Source: Chloroflexaceae bacterium
Lineage (GTDB): Bacteria; Chloroflexota; Chloroflexia; Chloroflexales; Chloroflexaceae
Assembly (NCBI GenBank): GCA_012034075.1
Contig: JAAURD010000013.1
Coordinates: 1 to 46,183, forward strand
Direction of reading: 5' to 3'
Length of the DNA stretch: 46,183 bases
Position 1 is the first letter of the stretch; each line of letters opens with the position of its first letter. Shown piece by piece: positions 8,521 to 17,828 of this stretch. Below the pieces are notes generated by a model. It saw nothing but the letters and a program-made list of their open reading frames with translations, searched no databases and was not told the DNA's origin. A program made the position numbers and the translations under genes.

Positions 8521-11500
8521 ATGATGCAGAACCCGCATATCCAGCGCGAATCGAGCCAACCAGCAAACGCCGATCCAGTGGATCGTCCAGAGACACCAGG
8601 CAATGACCTTGAGATGGAGAGCCTCTTACCAACGCTCATTCCATACATTCCACCAACCCTGCTGCATGATCTCATCAATGATCCAGCTATCCCGCTTGAT
8701 CCATCAGACGCCCGTTTTCCCGCTACGGTGCTCTTTGCCGATGTATCGGGCTTCACCGCACTCACCGAAGCCCTTTCGCAACAGGGGACACAGGGTGCAG
8801 AAGAGCTGACCCGTCTGCTCAATACCTATTTTGAGCGCATGATCGACCTGCTTGAAGCTGAAGGCGGCGAAATCGCCAAGTTTAGCGGCGATGCGTTGAC
8901 CGTTCTCTTTCCGGCTACTGACGAACCGCTACCATATACCCTGCAACGAGCAATACAGGCGGCCGAAGCAATGCAAGCGGCGATGACCGACTTTGCTGCG
9001 CTACCCACCAGTGTGGGCAATGCCAGCCTGACGATGCGCATTGGCATTGGTGTAGGCGAAGTGGTTGCATTGCAAGTGGGCGGCATGTTTGGTCGCTGGG
9101 AATATGTTGTTGCGGGTGACCCTTTGCGTCAGGTAGCCGAGGCCGAAGGACGTGCTGCCCGTGGCGAAACCTGCCTCAGCCCCCAAGCCAATGCGCTCTC
9201 GCTGCCTGGGCCACGGGTCGCGCGACAGCTGGTGCGGCCTGCCTGGTCATCCGCCGATGAGGTGATGATCATTGAGTCGGTGCTCCGTCGGTATATTCCT
9301 AGCTCGGTGCTTGGCTGGTTGGATGCCGGCCTTCGTGAATGGATGGCGGTCCTTCGTCCAATGAACGTGCTATTTATTGGTATTGGTGGCCTGGATTACA
9401 CCTGTTCAACCGTAACGCACACGCTCCATACCCTGATTCAGGCAGTGCAGGAGACCGTCTATCGGTATGAGGGGACGTTGAACAAAGTCGTGGTGGATGA
9501 TAAAGGTACGGTTCTACTGGTGCTTTTTGGTGCGCCCCCGCTGGCACATCAGGATGACTGCGAACGGGCGGTTCGCTGTGCTCTTGACATGCATACGCAG
9601 GCATACCAGGGAGACCTTGCATCGCTGCATATTGAAATGAATATTGGTATTGCCAGTGGTTGGGTGTTTGCTGGCCCCGTCGGTGGTCGCACGCGCCGCG
9701 AATATACCGCTATTGGCGATGCGGTGAATCTGGCTGCACGTTTGATGGGCAAAGCATCTACGATGGGCGGTATCCTCAGCGATTTTGAAACCTATCGTCA
9801 GACTCGTCAGCGGGTTCATTTTGAAGCACTGGCACCGCTACGTCTGAAAGGCAAAACCGGCTTTATTCGAGTTTATCGACCGATGCCAAACGATCCTGCA
9901 ACCAGTCACACGCACGAAACACAGCCGTTTATGCGTACCTTGGTCGGCAATGATCAGGTCTTGATTGGTCGTCGGCAGGAGGTTGATCGGTTAACCCACG
10001 CGCTTGAACAGCTACAGGCTGGACAGGGTCACATTATGGTTGTCGAGGGCGAGGCCGGCATGGGGAAATCACGTTTGATCCTTGAACTCAAACGTCTCGC
10101 CATTGAATATGGTCTCACTGGCCTGATCGGCAGTGGACAGAGTATTGAACAACAGACATCGTATCGTGCCTGGCGCGAAGTGCTCACCTCCTATTTTGGT
10201 CTTGATGCCGTTACCAACCGCGAAGAACGACAGCATCGGGTGATCCAGCTCGTTCAGGAGATGTTGCCAGAGCAACATGCGCGTCTGCCGCTGCTCAATG
10301 ATCTGCTGAACCTGAATCTGCCCGAAACCGACCTGACAGCTTCACTCGACCCATCACTGCGTCAGCAAAACATCACGTTATTGCTTATCGCCCTGCTGCA
10401 AGCCTGGACCCAGGAACGTCCTTTGGTGCTGGTGCTGGAAGATGCGCACTGGCTCGATAGCCTCTCCTGGGATCTGGCGGTTCAGTGGGTACGCACCCTG
10501 GTTGCCTCGCGGATTCGGCTGCTGCTGGTGTTTGTATTGCGCCCAGTAGAACCGCATACGGTGGCTGCGCGTTCACTCCAGGCAGTCTATCACGCAGGTC
10601 TCGTCGAGACGCTCCGTCTGGAAGAGCTGTCACCCGAAGAAACGGTTGAGCTGGTCACTGCTCGCCTTGGTCTGGCGGCTGGTGATCTGCCGGCCGCGCT
10701 TGCCGATCTGGTTTACCAACGTGCTGGGGGCAACCCGTTTTTTGCCGAGGAGCTGATCTTTACCCTGCGTGATCGCGGTATTATCACGGTACAGCCGATG
10801 AACGAGCCAGATGATCAGAGCGATCATGCTCAGCCACAGCGATGTGTATGCCATATCACGGGTGACCTGGAACATGCCACCAGCACGTTACCTAATACGC
10901 TTCAGGGTTTGCTCCTTGCCCGTATCGATCATCTCACGCCTGAACGCCAACTGGTGCTGAAAGTTGGTTCGGTGATTGGTCGTACCTTTCCCTACCCGAC
11001 GATGCATTACGTGGTGCAATTACACACTGATATGGGTGATGCCCTGCTTCAGGCACACCTTGCTGCACTTGCCAATCTCGATCTGACGCCTATCGATCAG
11101 TCGGATGAGACGGCCCAAACCTACATGTTCAAACATATTCTCACACAGCAGGTAGCCTACCAAACGCTGCTCTATGCCCAGCGGCGACAGCTCCATACCA
11201 GTGTAGCGCAGTGGTATGAATGGACCTACCAGTCCCATGGCGAATCAGCTGAGTCAAATGGCATGTCTTCTGATCTGGCCCCCTACTACCCGCTCATGGT
11301 CCATCACTATCATTATGCCGAGGACTATGAACGCGAACGCTCCTATGCCCGTTTGAGCGGAGAACAGGCGGCTGCCCAGTTTGCCAATACCGAGGCTGTC
11401 GTTTATCTGAGTCGGGCGCTTGCGCTCACCCCCGAAATGGACTATGCCGAACGCTATGATATCCTCCGTGTGCGCGAACGAGTCTATGATTTGCAAGGTG

Positions 11501-12747
11501 CGCGTGATCTCCAGCAGCACGACCTGTCAGCCCTGCAACTGCTGGCAGAACAGCTCAACGATGATCAACGACGGGGTGCGGTTGCCCTGCGCCGTGCCAA
11601 CTATGCCGAGGTGACCGGCGATTACCCTGCATCCATCGAAGCAGCCCAGCAGGCTATTCAACTCACCGAACATCTGGAGCATCGTGTACTCCAGGCCGAT
11701 GGGTATGTCCAGTGGGGCATGGCGCTGTGGCGTCAGGGCATGTATCCTGAAGCACGGAAACAGCTCAAACAGGCCTATCAGCTAGCACAACAGTCAGGTA
11801 TTGCCCGTATCCAGGCCGATAGCTTGCGCATGCTTGGCAATATTGCGGCCGGCCAGAGTGACTATACCAGTGCAACGCGCTATTACACCCAATCTTTGGA
11901 GCAGTACCGCACTGCTGGTGACCGTCTGGGTGAGAGCAAAGTTCTGAATACGCTTGGCGCCGTTGCCGCCGAACAGGGCGATTATGCCGGTGCCCGATTG
12001 TCGTTTGAGCAGTATCTACACCTCTGCCGTACCATGGGTGATCGTGTGGGCGAAAATAAGGCGCTGATCAATCTGGGCGTTGTTTCTTCACTGCTGGGTG
12101 ACTATGACGCTGCGTTGGCCTCGTTCAATGATGCCCTGCTGCTGTCACGGGCGCTGGGTCATCGTTGGGGCGAGAGTTGGACGACCCTGAATATTGGGTT
12201 GCTCTATCACCATCTGGGTGATCATCAAACGGCCTATGAACGCAGCCAGCAGGCGCTGGAACTGGCGCAGGAGATAGGCGACCGCAACAGTCAGTGTTAT
12301 GCATTGATGTTTCTGGGCCATGCACTGGTGGGTTCAGGCTGCTTCGATGAGGCCGCCCAATACTACCAGCAGGCTATCGATTTACGCCATCAACTGGGCC
12401 AGCTGAACCTGGCGATTGCGCCGCTGGCGGGTCTCGCGCGGGCATTGATGGCACAAGGAAACGTTGACCAGGCACGTACACTGGTCGAAGAAGTACGCAA
12501 CTATCTTCTGCATGAAACCTTGCCGCTCACGGATGAACCGGTGCGGGTCTACCTCACCTGTTATCAGGTTCTCCGGCACGGTCATGACCCCCATGCGAGT
12601 GAGCTATTGCAGCAAGCGCACCAGCTGTTGCTTACCCACGCCGAACGCATCAAAGACGAAACGATGCGTCAGTTGTTTCTGTCGAACATTCGGGCACATC
12701 GTGATCTCCTCGACGAGATCAATGAAGCAGCAACACCGGCATCATAA
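8521..12747 (+). CDS. Class III nucleotidyl cyclase-AAA ATPase-TPR protein (soluble adenylyl cyclase-like architecture)
   Basis: 1408 residues. Cyclase domain 1 (about 65-230) has the metal-binding FADVSGFTAL (D74) and FSGDALTVLFP (D124) motifs. Cyclase domain 2 (about 275-455) lacks the first metal Asp (LFIGIGGLDY) but keeps EYTAIGDAVNLAARL. A large P-loop ATPase follows, with Walker A GEAGMGKS at about 510 and Walker B LVLVLEDAHWLD at about 640. From about 960 to the end there are TPR-type helical repeats. This C1-C2-AAA-TPR order is that of mammalian soluble adenylyl cyclase and many bacterial relatives, so a heterodimeric catalytic pair making cAMP (or cGMP) under ATPase/TPR control is the best inference. 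ATG 8521 is chosen over TTG 8518; no strong ribosome site is visible. It appears monocistronic. Confidence 0.9.
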   Translation: MMQNPHIQRESSQPANADPVDRPETPGNDLEMESLLPTLIPYIPPTLLHDLINDPAIPLDPSDARFPATVLFADVSGFTALTEALSQQGTQGAEELTRLLNTYFERMIDLLEAEGGEIAKFSGDALTVLFPATDEPLPYTLQRAIQAAEAMQAAMTDFAALPTSVGNASLTMRIGIGVGEVVALQVGGMFGRWEYVVAGDPLRQVAEAEGRAARGETCLSPQANALSLPGPRVARQLVRPAWSSADEVMIIESVLRRYIPSSVLGWLDAGLREWMAVLRPMNVLFIGIGGLDYTCSTVTHTLHTLIQAVQETVYRYEGTLNKVVVDDKGTVLLVLFGAPPLAHQDDCERAVRCALDMHTQAYQGDLASLHIEMNIGIASGWVFAGPVGGRTRREYTAIGDAVNLAARLMGKASTMGGILSDFETYRQTRQRVHFEALAPLRLKGKTGFIRVYRPMPNDPATSHTHETQPFMRTLVGNDQVLIGRRQEVDRLTHALEQLQAGQGHIMVVEGEAGMGKSRLILELKRLAIEYGLTGLIGSGQSIEQQTSYRAWREVLTSYFGLDAVTNREERQHRVIQLVQEMLPEQHARLPLLNDLLNLNLPETDLTASLDPSLRQQNITLLLIALLQAWTQERPLVLVLEDAHWLDSLSWDLAVQWVRTLVASRIRLLLVFVLRPVEPHTVAARSLQAVYHAGLVETLRLEELSPEETVELVTARLGLAAGDLPAALADLVYQRAGGNPFFAEELIFTLRDRGIITVQPMNEPDDQSDHAQPQRCVCHITGDLEHATSTLPNTLQGLLLARIDHLTPERQLVLKVGSVIGRTFPYPTMHYVVQLHTDMGDALLQAHLAALANLDLTPIDQSDETAQTYMFKHILTQQVAYQTLLYAQRRQLHTSVAQWYEWTYQSHGESAESNGMSSDLAPYYPLMVHHYHYAEDYERERSYARLSGEQAAAQFANTEAVVYLSRALALTPEMDYAERYDILRVRERVYDLQGARDLQQHDLSALQLLAEQLNDDQRRGAVALRRANYAEVTGDYPASIEAAQQAIQLTEHLEHRVLQADGYVQWGMALWRQGMYPEARKQLKQAYQLAQQSGIARIQADSLRMLGNIAAGQSDYTSATRYYTQSLEQYRTAGDRLGESKVLNTLGAVAAEQGDYAGARLSFEQYLHLCRTMGDRVGENKALINLGVVSSLLGDYDAALASFNDALLLSRALGHRWGESWTTLNIGLLYHHLGDHQTAYERSQQALELAQEIGDRNSQCYALMFLGHALVGSGCFDEAAQYYQQAIDLRHQLGQLNLAIAPLAGLARALMAQGNVDQARTLVEEVRNYLLHETLPLTDEPVRVYLTCYQVLRHGHDPHASELLQQAHQLLLTHAERIKDETMRQLFLSNIRAHRDLLDEINEAATPAS

Positions 12748-13112
12748 CTATCTGCCGTTCCATAGAGGGCGCAGCACGCTGCACCCCTACAACTGGACAG
12801 CTTATACCAAATTCGGTTCATCGATAAAGATAGACTGATTCCGTATGATACCAAATTCGGTTCATCGATATGAAACGTAGCTGCGGCTTGTAGCCTGCTT
12901 TGTAGGGGCGCAGCGCGCTGCGCCTCGTTCGATCAAAGTGCATACCAGTGATCACCCGAATTTGGTATCAGACGGAGGTGCGGCTTGCAGCCGCACAGCG
13001 GTCGGCACGACCGCACGCGAGGCGCGAACGTCGTAGGCGCGACTTGCCGCCGCACGCGCCAGTTGCACGCAGGCGTTCCGCGTCAAATACCAGTGATCAC
13101 CTGAATTTGGTA
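12748..13112. repeat. Tandem array of terminal-inverted-repeat elements
   Basis: No gene. Contains a GGGCGCAGCACGCTGCACCC-like hairpin (12763-12787), an isolated left end ATACCAAATTCGG (12804-12816), a complete 125-bp element, and a further unit whose right end closes at 13113. The last base of that end is the first base of the stop codon of the following minus-strand gene (TAA, 13113-13115). Confidence 0.75.
12846..12970. mobile_element. Short MITE-like element with 15-bp perfect terminal inverted repeats
   Basis: Ends TGATACCAAATTCGG (12846-12860) and CCGAATTTGGTATCA (12956-12970) are exact reverse complements. The interior carries GGGGCGCAGCGCGCTGCGCC-like hairpin sequence and no coding potential. 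Related copies occur at 20476, 35292 and 36081. No transposase is in the window, so it would be mobilised in trans, if at all. Confidence 0.7.
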
Positions 13113-14255
13113 TTATTCGCGCCGTTTCAGTCGGTGATGCTCATAGAGATTCAGTACTGCTGCACCAAGCATGACCAGCATGCCCAGAAGCGTACCCCAG
13201 AGTCCATACTGGGTATGAATACCAATCTCCGGGTTGCCAAGTGCTTCTGAAGATTCGCTGCCTGCTTCACCTGGTAAACCAGAAAGAAGCCGAAAGCCGG
13301 CAACAACGAACCCAATGAGCACCAGGGCAATGACTCCATAGGAACCGATTGCTATCTTCAGGCGAGCACGAGCCATCAATAAGACCAGGCCGAGGCTTGC
13401 GAGAGCGATAAGTGGCATAACAAACAGCTCTGACATGCCTGGGAGACTTACATTGATGTGTGGTAAGGAGATGCCTGCTGCCAGCTTATAGCCACTAAAG
13501 GCAATCACTGGTCGGCCCTGGCACGATACCATCAGCCAAGGCAAAAAGAAACAGATAAAGACCATCATAGCAGCAACACCGATAATTTGGTTGCTGCGGG
13601 GTACTGTGACCAGTAGGCGGTTGGCAGCTGTATTGCTGTTCATCGGTGGCGCTGATGAGTCTCCCGATGACGCAACGGTCGGTGGTGATTTGTTGTTGCC
13701 TTGTGGTACGGGCAGGGGAGCAGCGAAACCAGAGCTGACCGGTGTTGGAGGCTGGTTTCTAGCGACGGTACCTGGTGCAGTAGGGGACGAACGATCCCAC
13801 TTGCCCAATGTCCATACCGCTCCCACAACGATACTGAGCATCGCCAGCATCGCCAACCAGAAGCCAGACAGCCAGAAGACGACACCGGTTTGTCGGACTT
13901 CACCGCTGGCTGGATCAATCAAAGCACCATCGCCAAAGCGGATCATGGTCGTCCCGGTTTCGATTGCCACCATATCGCCAATAAGCCAGATCAGACCAAG
14001 TGACACCAGTGTTACTGCCCCCAGGCCCAGCAGTGTCAGGCTGCCCATTTGACGACGCATTTTTCGCATTTGTACCAGGGTGACCAATATCAGTGCCCCG
14101 GTCGCGGTGACTGGCAGTAAGCCAAGGAGGGGTGAACCTTGAAATGCCAGTGGTTGATCGGTGCGCAAACCTGTTTCCACGGTACTGCCGAGCAAGAGCT
14201 GCCAGCCAGACAGGGTGTCTTGTGCTACGTTTGTAGTAATGACAAGCCATGGCAA
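13113..14255 (-). CDS. C-terminal membrane half of TPR/coiled-coil protein (frameshifted)
   Basis: A 380-residue open frame starting at an internal Met (MPWLVITTNVAQD). It has about seven hydrophobic segments arranged as a duplicated unit: FLPWL..., followed by three membrane helices, occurs twice. The second copy begins CFFLPWLMVSCQG. The first copy begins in the upstream frame: adding one base to the T6 run on the coding strand (A6 at 14254-14259) turns the end of the upstream frame into AIFLPWLVITTNVAQ, matching the second copy. I therefore read it as the C-terminal half of one 951-residue protein together with the next entry. A 75-residue Ser/Pro/Thr-rich linker separates the repeats. Function unknown. 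Confidence 0.72.
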   Translation of the reverse strand: MPWLVITTNVAQDTLSGWQLLLGSTVETGLRTDQPLAFQGSPLLGLLPVTATGALILVTLVQMRKMRRQMGSLTLLGLGAVTLVSLGLIWLIGDMVAIETGTTMIRFGDGALIDPASGEVRQTGVVFWLSGFWLAMLAMLSIVVGAVWTLGKWDRSSPTAPGTVARNQPPTPVSSGFAAPLPVPQGNNKSPPTVASSGDSSAPPMNSNTAANRLLVTVPRSNQIIGVAAMMVFICFFLPWLMVSCQGRPVIAFSGYKLAAGISLPHINVSLPGMSELFVMPLIALASLGLVLLMARARLKIAIGSYGVIALVLIGFVVAGFRLLSGLPGEAGSESSEALGNPEIGIHTQYGLWGTLLGMLVMLGAAVLNLYEHHRLKRRE

Positions 14256-15967
14256 AAAATGGCGATGAACGTGAGCAGCGCAGCAATTATCACCAGTTTA
14301 TAGCCATTGGGGATAGCACCCAGGTGCCGCCCCAGAAGAGGGCCAGTTTCAGCAAGCTGTCGCTCTAGCTGGGCAATATCACGGTCAAGCTGATCGATCC
14401 GTTGGTTCGATGCGTCAATCCGTGTGAGCATATCCTGAAGGGCTGGCTCGTCGGGACGCACCGTTGCTACCTGCTGTCCCAATGTTGCGGTGAGCACTGG
14501 CATTTGGCGCTCAATATCGGCTTCCTGTTGTCTCTGCGTTTGCTGCTCAGCTTGCACCGCCTGCACATGTTCCTGAATAGCTTCGATGACCCGTTGCTCT
14601 TGCTGTTGCAACTGTTCGATCTGTTGATCATACTGATCCAATTGCACCAGGAGCGTTTGCACTGGCGTATCACTTGGATGTGCAGATACGGTGGTTGCGT
14701 CAGCGTCTGTTGCTGCCGTTGCTGGCGTATCACTGGCTTGTGCGGATACGGTGGTTGCGTCAGCGTCTGCTGCTGCCATTGCTGGCGTATCACTGGCTTG
14801 TGCTGGTGCCGCTGTTGCGTCATCTGCTGGTGCGTCTGTATCGGACGATGGCGCACTCGCTCCTGCCTGTTCGCTGGAGCTGCCATTGTTCTTATCCGGC
14901 GTTGACGCGTTCACGCCATCGTCACTGACAACTGCTGGCCCTGCTGATAGCATCGAAGCGTTCAATGCCACAATGTGTCGTGGGTCAAGCGTATCATCTG
15001 TCGTCATCATTTCCGACAACCGTGTCTGGAGGCTCTTTTTCTGGCCTTCAATATGCACAATACGATCGCATATACCCCGCTGGAGCCGCTGTTGGAGCAC
15101 CTCCTGGCGCTGTATGATGGCTTGCTGATATGCCATCGTATGTGCTATCTTAACCCGTTGCTGTTGCAGATCGCGCAAAAGTCCCAGCGTTTCAGCATAA
15201 TCGACATGCTCAACCGCCAGTTGCAGGGTTTGCGCTCCCAGGGCAAGCAGTGCGCGTTCACGCTCCTGATGCAGTGCCTGGCGCTCCTGCTTCCATTGAT
15301 CCAGTTTGGCGTGCCATTTGTTGATGTTTAGGCGAAAACGGAGCCGTTCTGAGAAACCCGGCCGCCCCACTGATGAGGTCGGCTTCGTATCAGACACCGT
15401 GCTCGCGGTATCCCGCAGCCATGGCGGAACTGGCTCGCCCAATGTTCTGGCCGGTGCTCCCACAACCGATGTGCCGATCAATGAATCCACTGACGGGGCT
15501 GAGCCATCGGCGGGGTGAAGCGCTACCCGAGGTGGTGCCTGTACCGCTGATTGGGTGGCAATTGCCTGAGCGTGACCTGTGGCAACCGGTGAATGCGCAT
15601 CGGTCGGGGTGTGATCGGTTTTGGCTGGTGGCGGTGCTGGAGTCGGCTGATTCGTTGGTTGCGGTAATGGTGAGCCTTCGAGCGGGAGCGGTGGTGGCGG
15701 GAGCGGTTCTGACCGTGGTGCGGGGAGCGTCGCCAGAGCTTCCTGCGCCCAACGTCCCTGCTGGGTATAAGGGTTGATCGCAATCGCGCGTTCCAGACAG
15801 GTGCGTCGTTCATGGTCACTGGGTACTGCACGTGCAAGCCATAGCCATGCTTTCTGATTCTTAGGATCGACCTGGGTTGCTTGAATCAGGAGATTGGTTG
15901 CCGTACCCTGATCACCAGCCTGGTAGGCTGCGACACCACGTTTGGTCAGGTCATCAGCTTTACTCAT
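14225..15967 (-). CDS. TPR, proline-rich and coiled-coil protein, N-terminal part (frameshifted)
   Basis: 580 residues from ATG 15967 (MSKADDLTKRGVAAYQAGD). I chose it over GTG 15982 because GAGAGAG lies just upstream. Order: TPR-like helices (about 1-80), a long Pro/Ala-rich linker (about 80-190), a first coiled coil (about 205-300), a low-complexity region of about 20-residue repeats (ADATTVSAQASDTPA type), a second coiled coil (about 425-550), then a membrane helix (LVIIAALLTFIAIF). The frame then ends abruptly in CHGLSLLQT because of the frameshift at 14254-14259; the real protein continues into the adjacent membrane frame. It may be an envelope or cytoskeletal scaffold, but no function can be assigned. 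30 nt of the two frames overlap. Confidence 0.75.
   Translation of the reverse strand: MSKADDLTKRGVAAYQAGDQGTATNLLIQATQVDPKNQKAWLWLARAVPSDHERRTCLERAIAINPYTQQGRWAQEALATLPAPRSEPLPPPPLPLEGSPLPQPTNQPTPAPPPAKTDHTPTDAHSPVATGHAQAIATQSAVQAPPRVALHPADGSAPSVDSLIGTSVVGAPARTLGEPVPPWLRDTASTVSDTKPTSSVGRPGFSERLRFRLNINKWHAKLDQWKQERQALHQERERALLALGAQTLQLAVEHVDYAETLGLLRDLQQQRVKIAHTMAYQQAIIQRQEVLQQRLQRGICDRIVHIEGQKKSLQTRLSEMMTTDDTLDPRHIVALNASMLSAGPAVVSDDGVNASTPDKNNGSSSEQAGASAPSSDTDAPADDATAAPAQASDTPAMAAADADATTVSAQASDTPATAATDADATTVSAHPSDTPVQTLLVQLDQYDQQIEQLQQQEQRVIEAIQEHVQAVQAEQQTQRQQEADIERQMPVLTATLGQQVATVRPDEPALQDMLTRIDASNQRIDQLDRDIAQLERQLAETGPLLGRHLGAIPNGYKLVIIAALLTFIAIFCHGLSLLQT
14659..14838. repeat. Three tandem 60-bp repeats inside the TPR/coiled-coil gene
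   Basis: Units of about 60 bp beginning GGCGTATCACTGGCTTGTG (first copy slightly diverged), encoding a 20-residue Ala/Asp/Thr-rich repeat on the minus strand. The last unit is the most diverged. They could expand or contract by recombination. Confidence 0.8.
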
Positions 15968-15979
15968 CGTACTCTCTCT

Positions 15980-16359
15980 CACAAAAAGATCGGTTCACCA
16001 CGGAGACACAGAGAGATTGGGGCACGGGCCACCCGATGTATGGCGGCATCCACACAAAAAGATCGGTTCACCACAAAGAACACAAAGAACACAAAGGTCT
16101 CACAAAGATCGTCCTACAACATTTACACCGTTATCATACCACACCTGGCGGCATCAAACCACCGGCACAACAAACATATCCACCGTCGCCCCTCACCCCC
16201 GGCCCCTCTCCCAAGGATGGGAGAGAGTAGACGATGCCAGCAAGCCACACCTACGCTCTGAATCGGTGATGTGTTGGCACTATGTTGTTAAAAACGATGG
16301 GTTTTATGGTACTCGGAGCAATCCGGTGAGAACGTCGTGTAATCCCGTGCGTGCGAGCA
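15980..16359. repeat. Upstream gap with direct repeats and CCCTCACCCCC repeat
   Basis: No gene. A 22-bp sequence (starting CACAAAAAGATCGG and ending TTCACCAC) is present twice without change at 15980-16001 and 16053-16074. It is followed by ACACAAAG-type short repeats. A copy of the CCCTCACCCCCGGCCCCTCT repeat lies at 16189-16228. The promoter of the TPR gene must lie here but is not obvious. Confidence 0.7.
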
Positions 16360-17058
16360 TCACCGGATCGGTAAAAAGGTTTCGGCGGGGGCATCAGCTA
16401 TGACGTGGCCGCTTTCCATCATCACAATGCGATCAGCCCAGGTACGGGCAGTGTGCAAATCATGGGTTGCCAGCAGCACGGCCTTGCCCTGAGTGACGAA
16501 CTGTTCAAAAATCGTAATCATCTGTTGCCGCATCCAGGGATCGAGATTCGCCAGGGCTTCGTCCGCGAGCAGCACCAGTGGCTCCATCGCCAGCACACCG
16601 GCCAGGGCCACGCGAGCCTTTTCGCCACCACTCAAGGTATGGGTTGGCCGTTCAAGCAAATCGGTTACGCCACACTGTTCAGCGGCTATGGTAACTCGCT
16701 GGTGGGCTGCTTCGGCGCTGAGACCGAGATTGAGTGGCCCGAAGCTGATATCCTGGGCGACACTGGCGCTAAAGAGTTGGTCATCCGGGTGTTGGAAGAT
16801 GAGACCAACCTGGCGCCGCCATTCACGGAGTACGTGCTGCTGGTAGCCCATAGGTTGGCCGGCAACGTGTACCTGTCCCCGGTCGGGACGGAGAATGCCA
16901 TTTGCATGCAGGAGCAGGGTTGATTTTCCTGAGCCATTGCGTCCAATCAAGGCGACTTTCTGTCCAGCGTTCAGGTGGAGGGTTGCACCATTCAGGACGG
17001 GCTTTGGATACCCAGGGTAGCAATAGAACAGGTTATCCAGCTCCAAGAGAACGGTCAC
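16360..17058 (-). CDS. cbiO: Cobalt ECF transporter ATPase CbiO
   Basis: Energy-coupling ATPase of the cobalt uptake system, working at the inner face of the membrane with CbiQ. Walker A GRNGSGKST, Q-loop IFQHPDDQLF (the HPDDQ form is typical of ECF ATPases), signature LSGGEKARVALA, Walker B LVLLADEALANLD and switch His (LLATHD). About 232 residues, slightly short for the family at the C-terminus. I favour GTG 17058, whose GTGA overlaps the cbiQ stop; an in-frame GTG at 17070 is possible. Last gene of cbiMNQO. Confidence 0.93.
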   Translation of the reverse strand: MTVLLELDNLFYCYPGYPKPVLNGATLHLNAGQKVALIGRNGSGKSTLLLHANGILRPDRGQVHVAGQPMGYQQHVLREWRRQVGLIFQHPDDQLFSASVAQDISFGPLNLGLSAEAAHQRVTIAAEQCGVTDLLERPTHTLSGGEKARVALAGVLAMEPLVLLADEALANLDPWMRQQMITIFEQFVTQGKAVLLATHDLHTARTWADRIVMMESGHVIADAPAETFLPIR

Positions 17059-17825
17059 GAGAGGTACCACGCCAGCAGCAAGCTGACTGCTATGGCTGCG
17101 CCCAGGCCATAGACAAGCCGACTGTGTTGATAGTTCAGCGGTAACACGCGCAGATCACCAGCGTAGCCACGGCTCTCCAGGGCGGTTTGCATGCGTGTGC
17201 TGCGCTGGTAGGCATCAATAAACAGCCGACTTGCGAGCAGCCCGCTACTGCGCAGTGCCGCACGCCGGGTGGCATAACCCAGTCGGCTCTGCTGGGCGGT
17301 GTGCATGCGCTGCAGGCTTTCGAGCAACACAAACACAAAGCGATACATCACCGTGATCAGATCAATGAGCACAATGGGGAGACGTAGTCTTCGCAACAGG
17401 TCAACCAGATCGATCAGCGGTGTTGTCAATGCCAACAGATTCATGGTTGCAGCACAGCCAAGCGCACGTGTTACCAGCAGTGCGGCCAGTGCGCGTGACT
17501 CGGCATTGCTGCTCACCCAGAGTGGCCCGAACTGTATACTCTGGAATGAGGCCGGTGGTGCAACCAGGCTCAAGCTCATCGCTACGCCTACGACGGCCAG
17601 CAGCAGGAAGAGTCCTTCGGTGAGCAGCAGACGCCCGACCATGACTGCTGGCAAGCCGGCCCAGATGATTGCCAGACCAGCCATCCAGAGTACTGCTACC
17701 AGACCGACAGCAGGTCGGTCAAGCAGCAGGCACAGACCAATAACAAGACCGCTTAACGCCACCTTCTGGGCCGGGTCGATGAACCGGATACGGCTCATAT
17801 AGGCATAACGGTCGATTAGATGCAT
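17055..17825 (-). CDS. cbiQ: Cobalt ECF transporter transmembrane protein CbiQ
   Basis: 256-residue membrane protein with several hydrophobic helices, then a cytoplasmic helical region. It carries the ALESRG motif (the A-R-G coupling motif of EcfT proteins) that binds the ATPase, near residue 220. It starts at ATG 17825, three bases after the cbiN stop, and overlaps cbiO by 4 nt. Order M-N-Q-O is the classic cobalt operon. Confidence 0.93.
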   Translation of the reverse strand: MHLIDRYAYMSRIRFIDPAQKVALSGLVIGLCLLLDRPAVGLVAVLWMAGLAIIWAGLPAVMVGRLLLTEGLFLLLAVVGVAMSLSLVAPPASFQSIQFGPLWVSSNAESRALAALLVTRALGCAATMNLLALTTPLIDLVDLLRRLRLPIVLIDLITVMYRFVFVLLESLQRMHTAQQSRLGYATRRAALRSSGLLASRLFIDAYQRSTRMQTALESRGYAGDLRVLPLNYQHSRLVYGLGAAIAVSLLLAWYLS

Positions 17826-17828
17826 CGT

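Noticed and set aside
14402-15128. Plus-strand frames of 145-167 residues antisense to the TPR/coiled-coil gene
   Set aside because: Leu/Cys/Val-rich translations of the 60-bp repeats and coiled-coil codons; no start signals.
16405-16923. 172-residue plus-strand open frame over cbiO
   Set aside because: Antisense to a gene with all ABC ATPase motifs in the right order.
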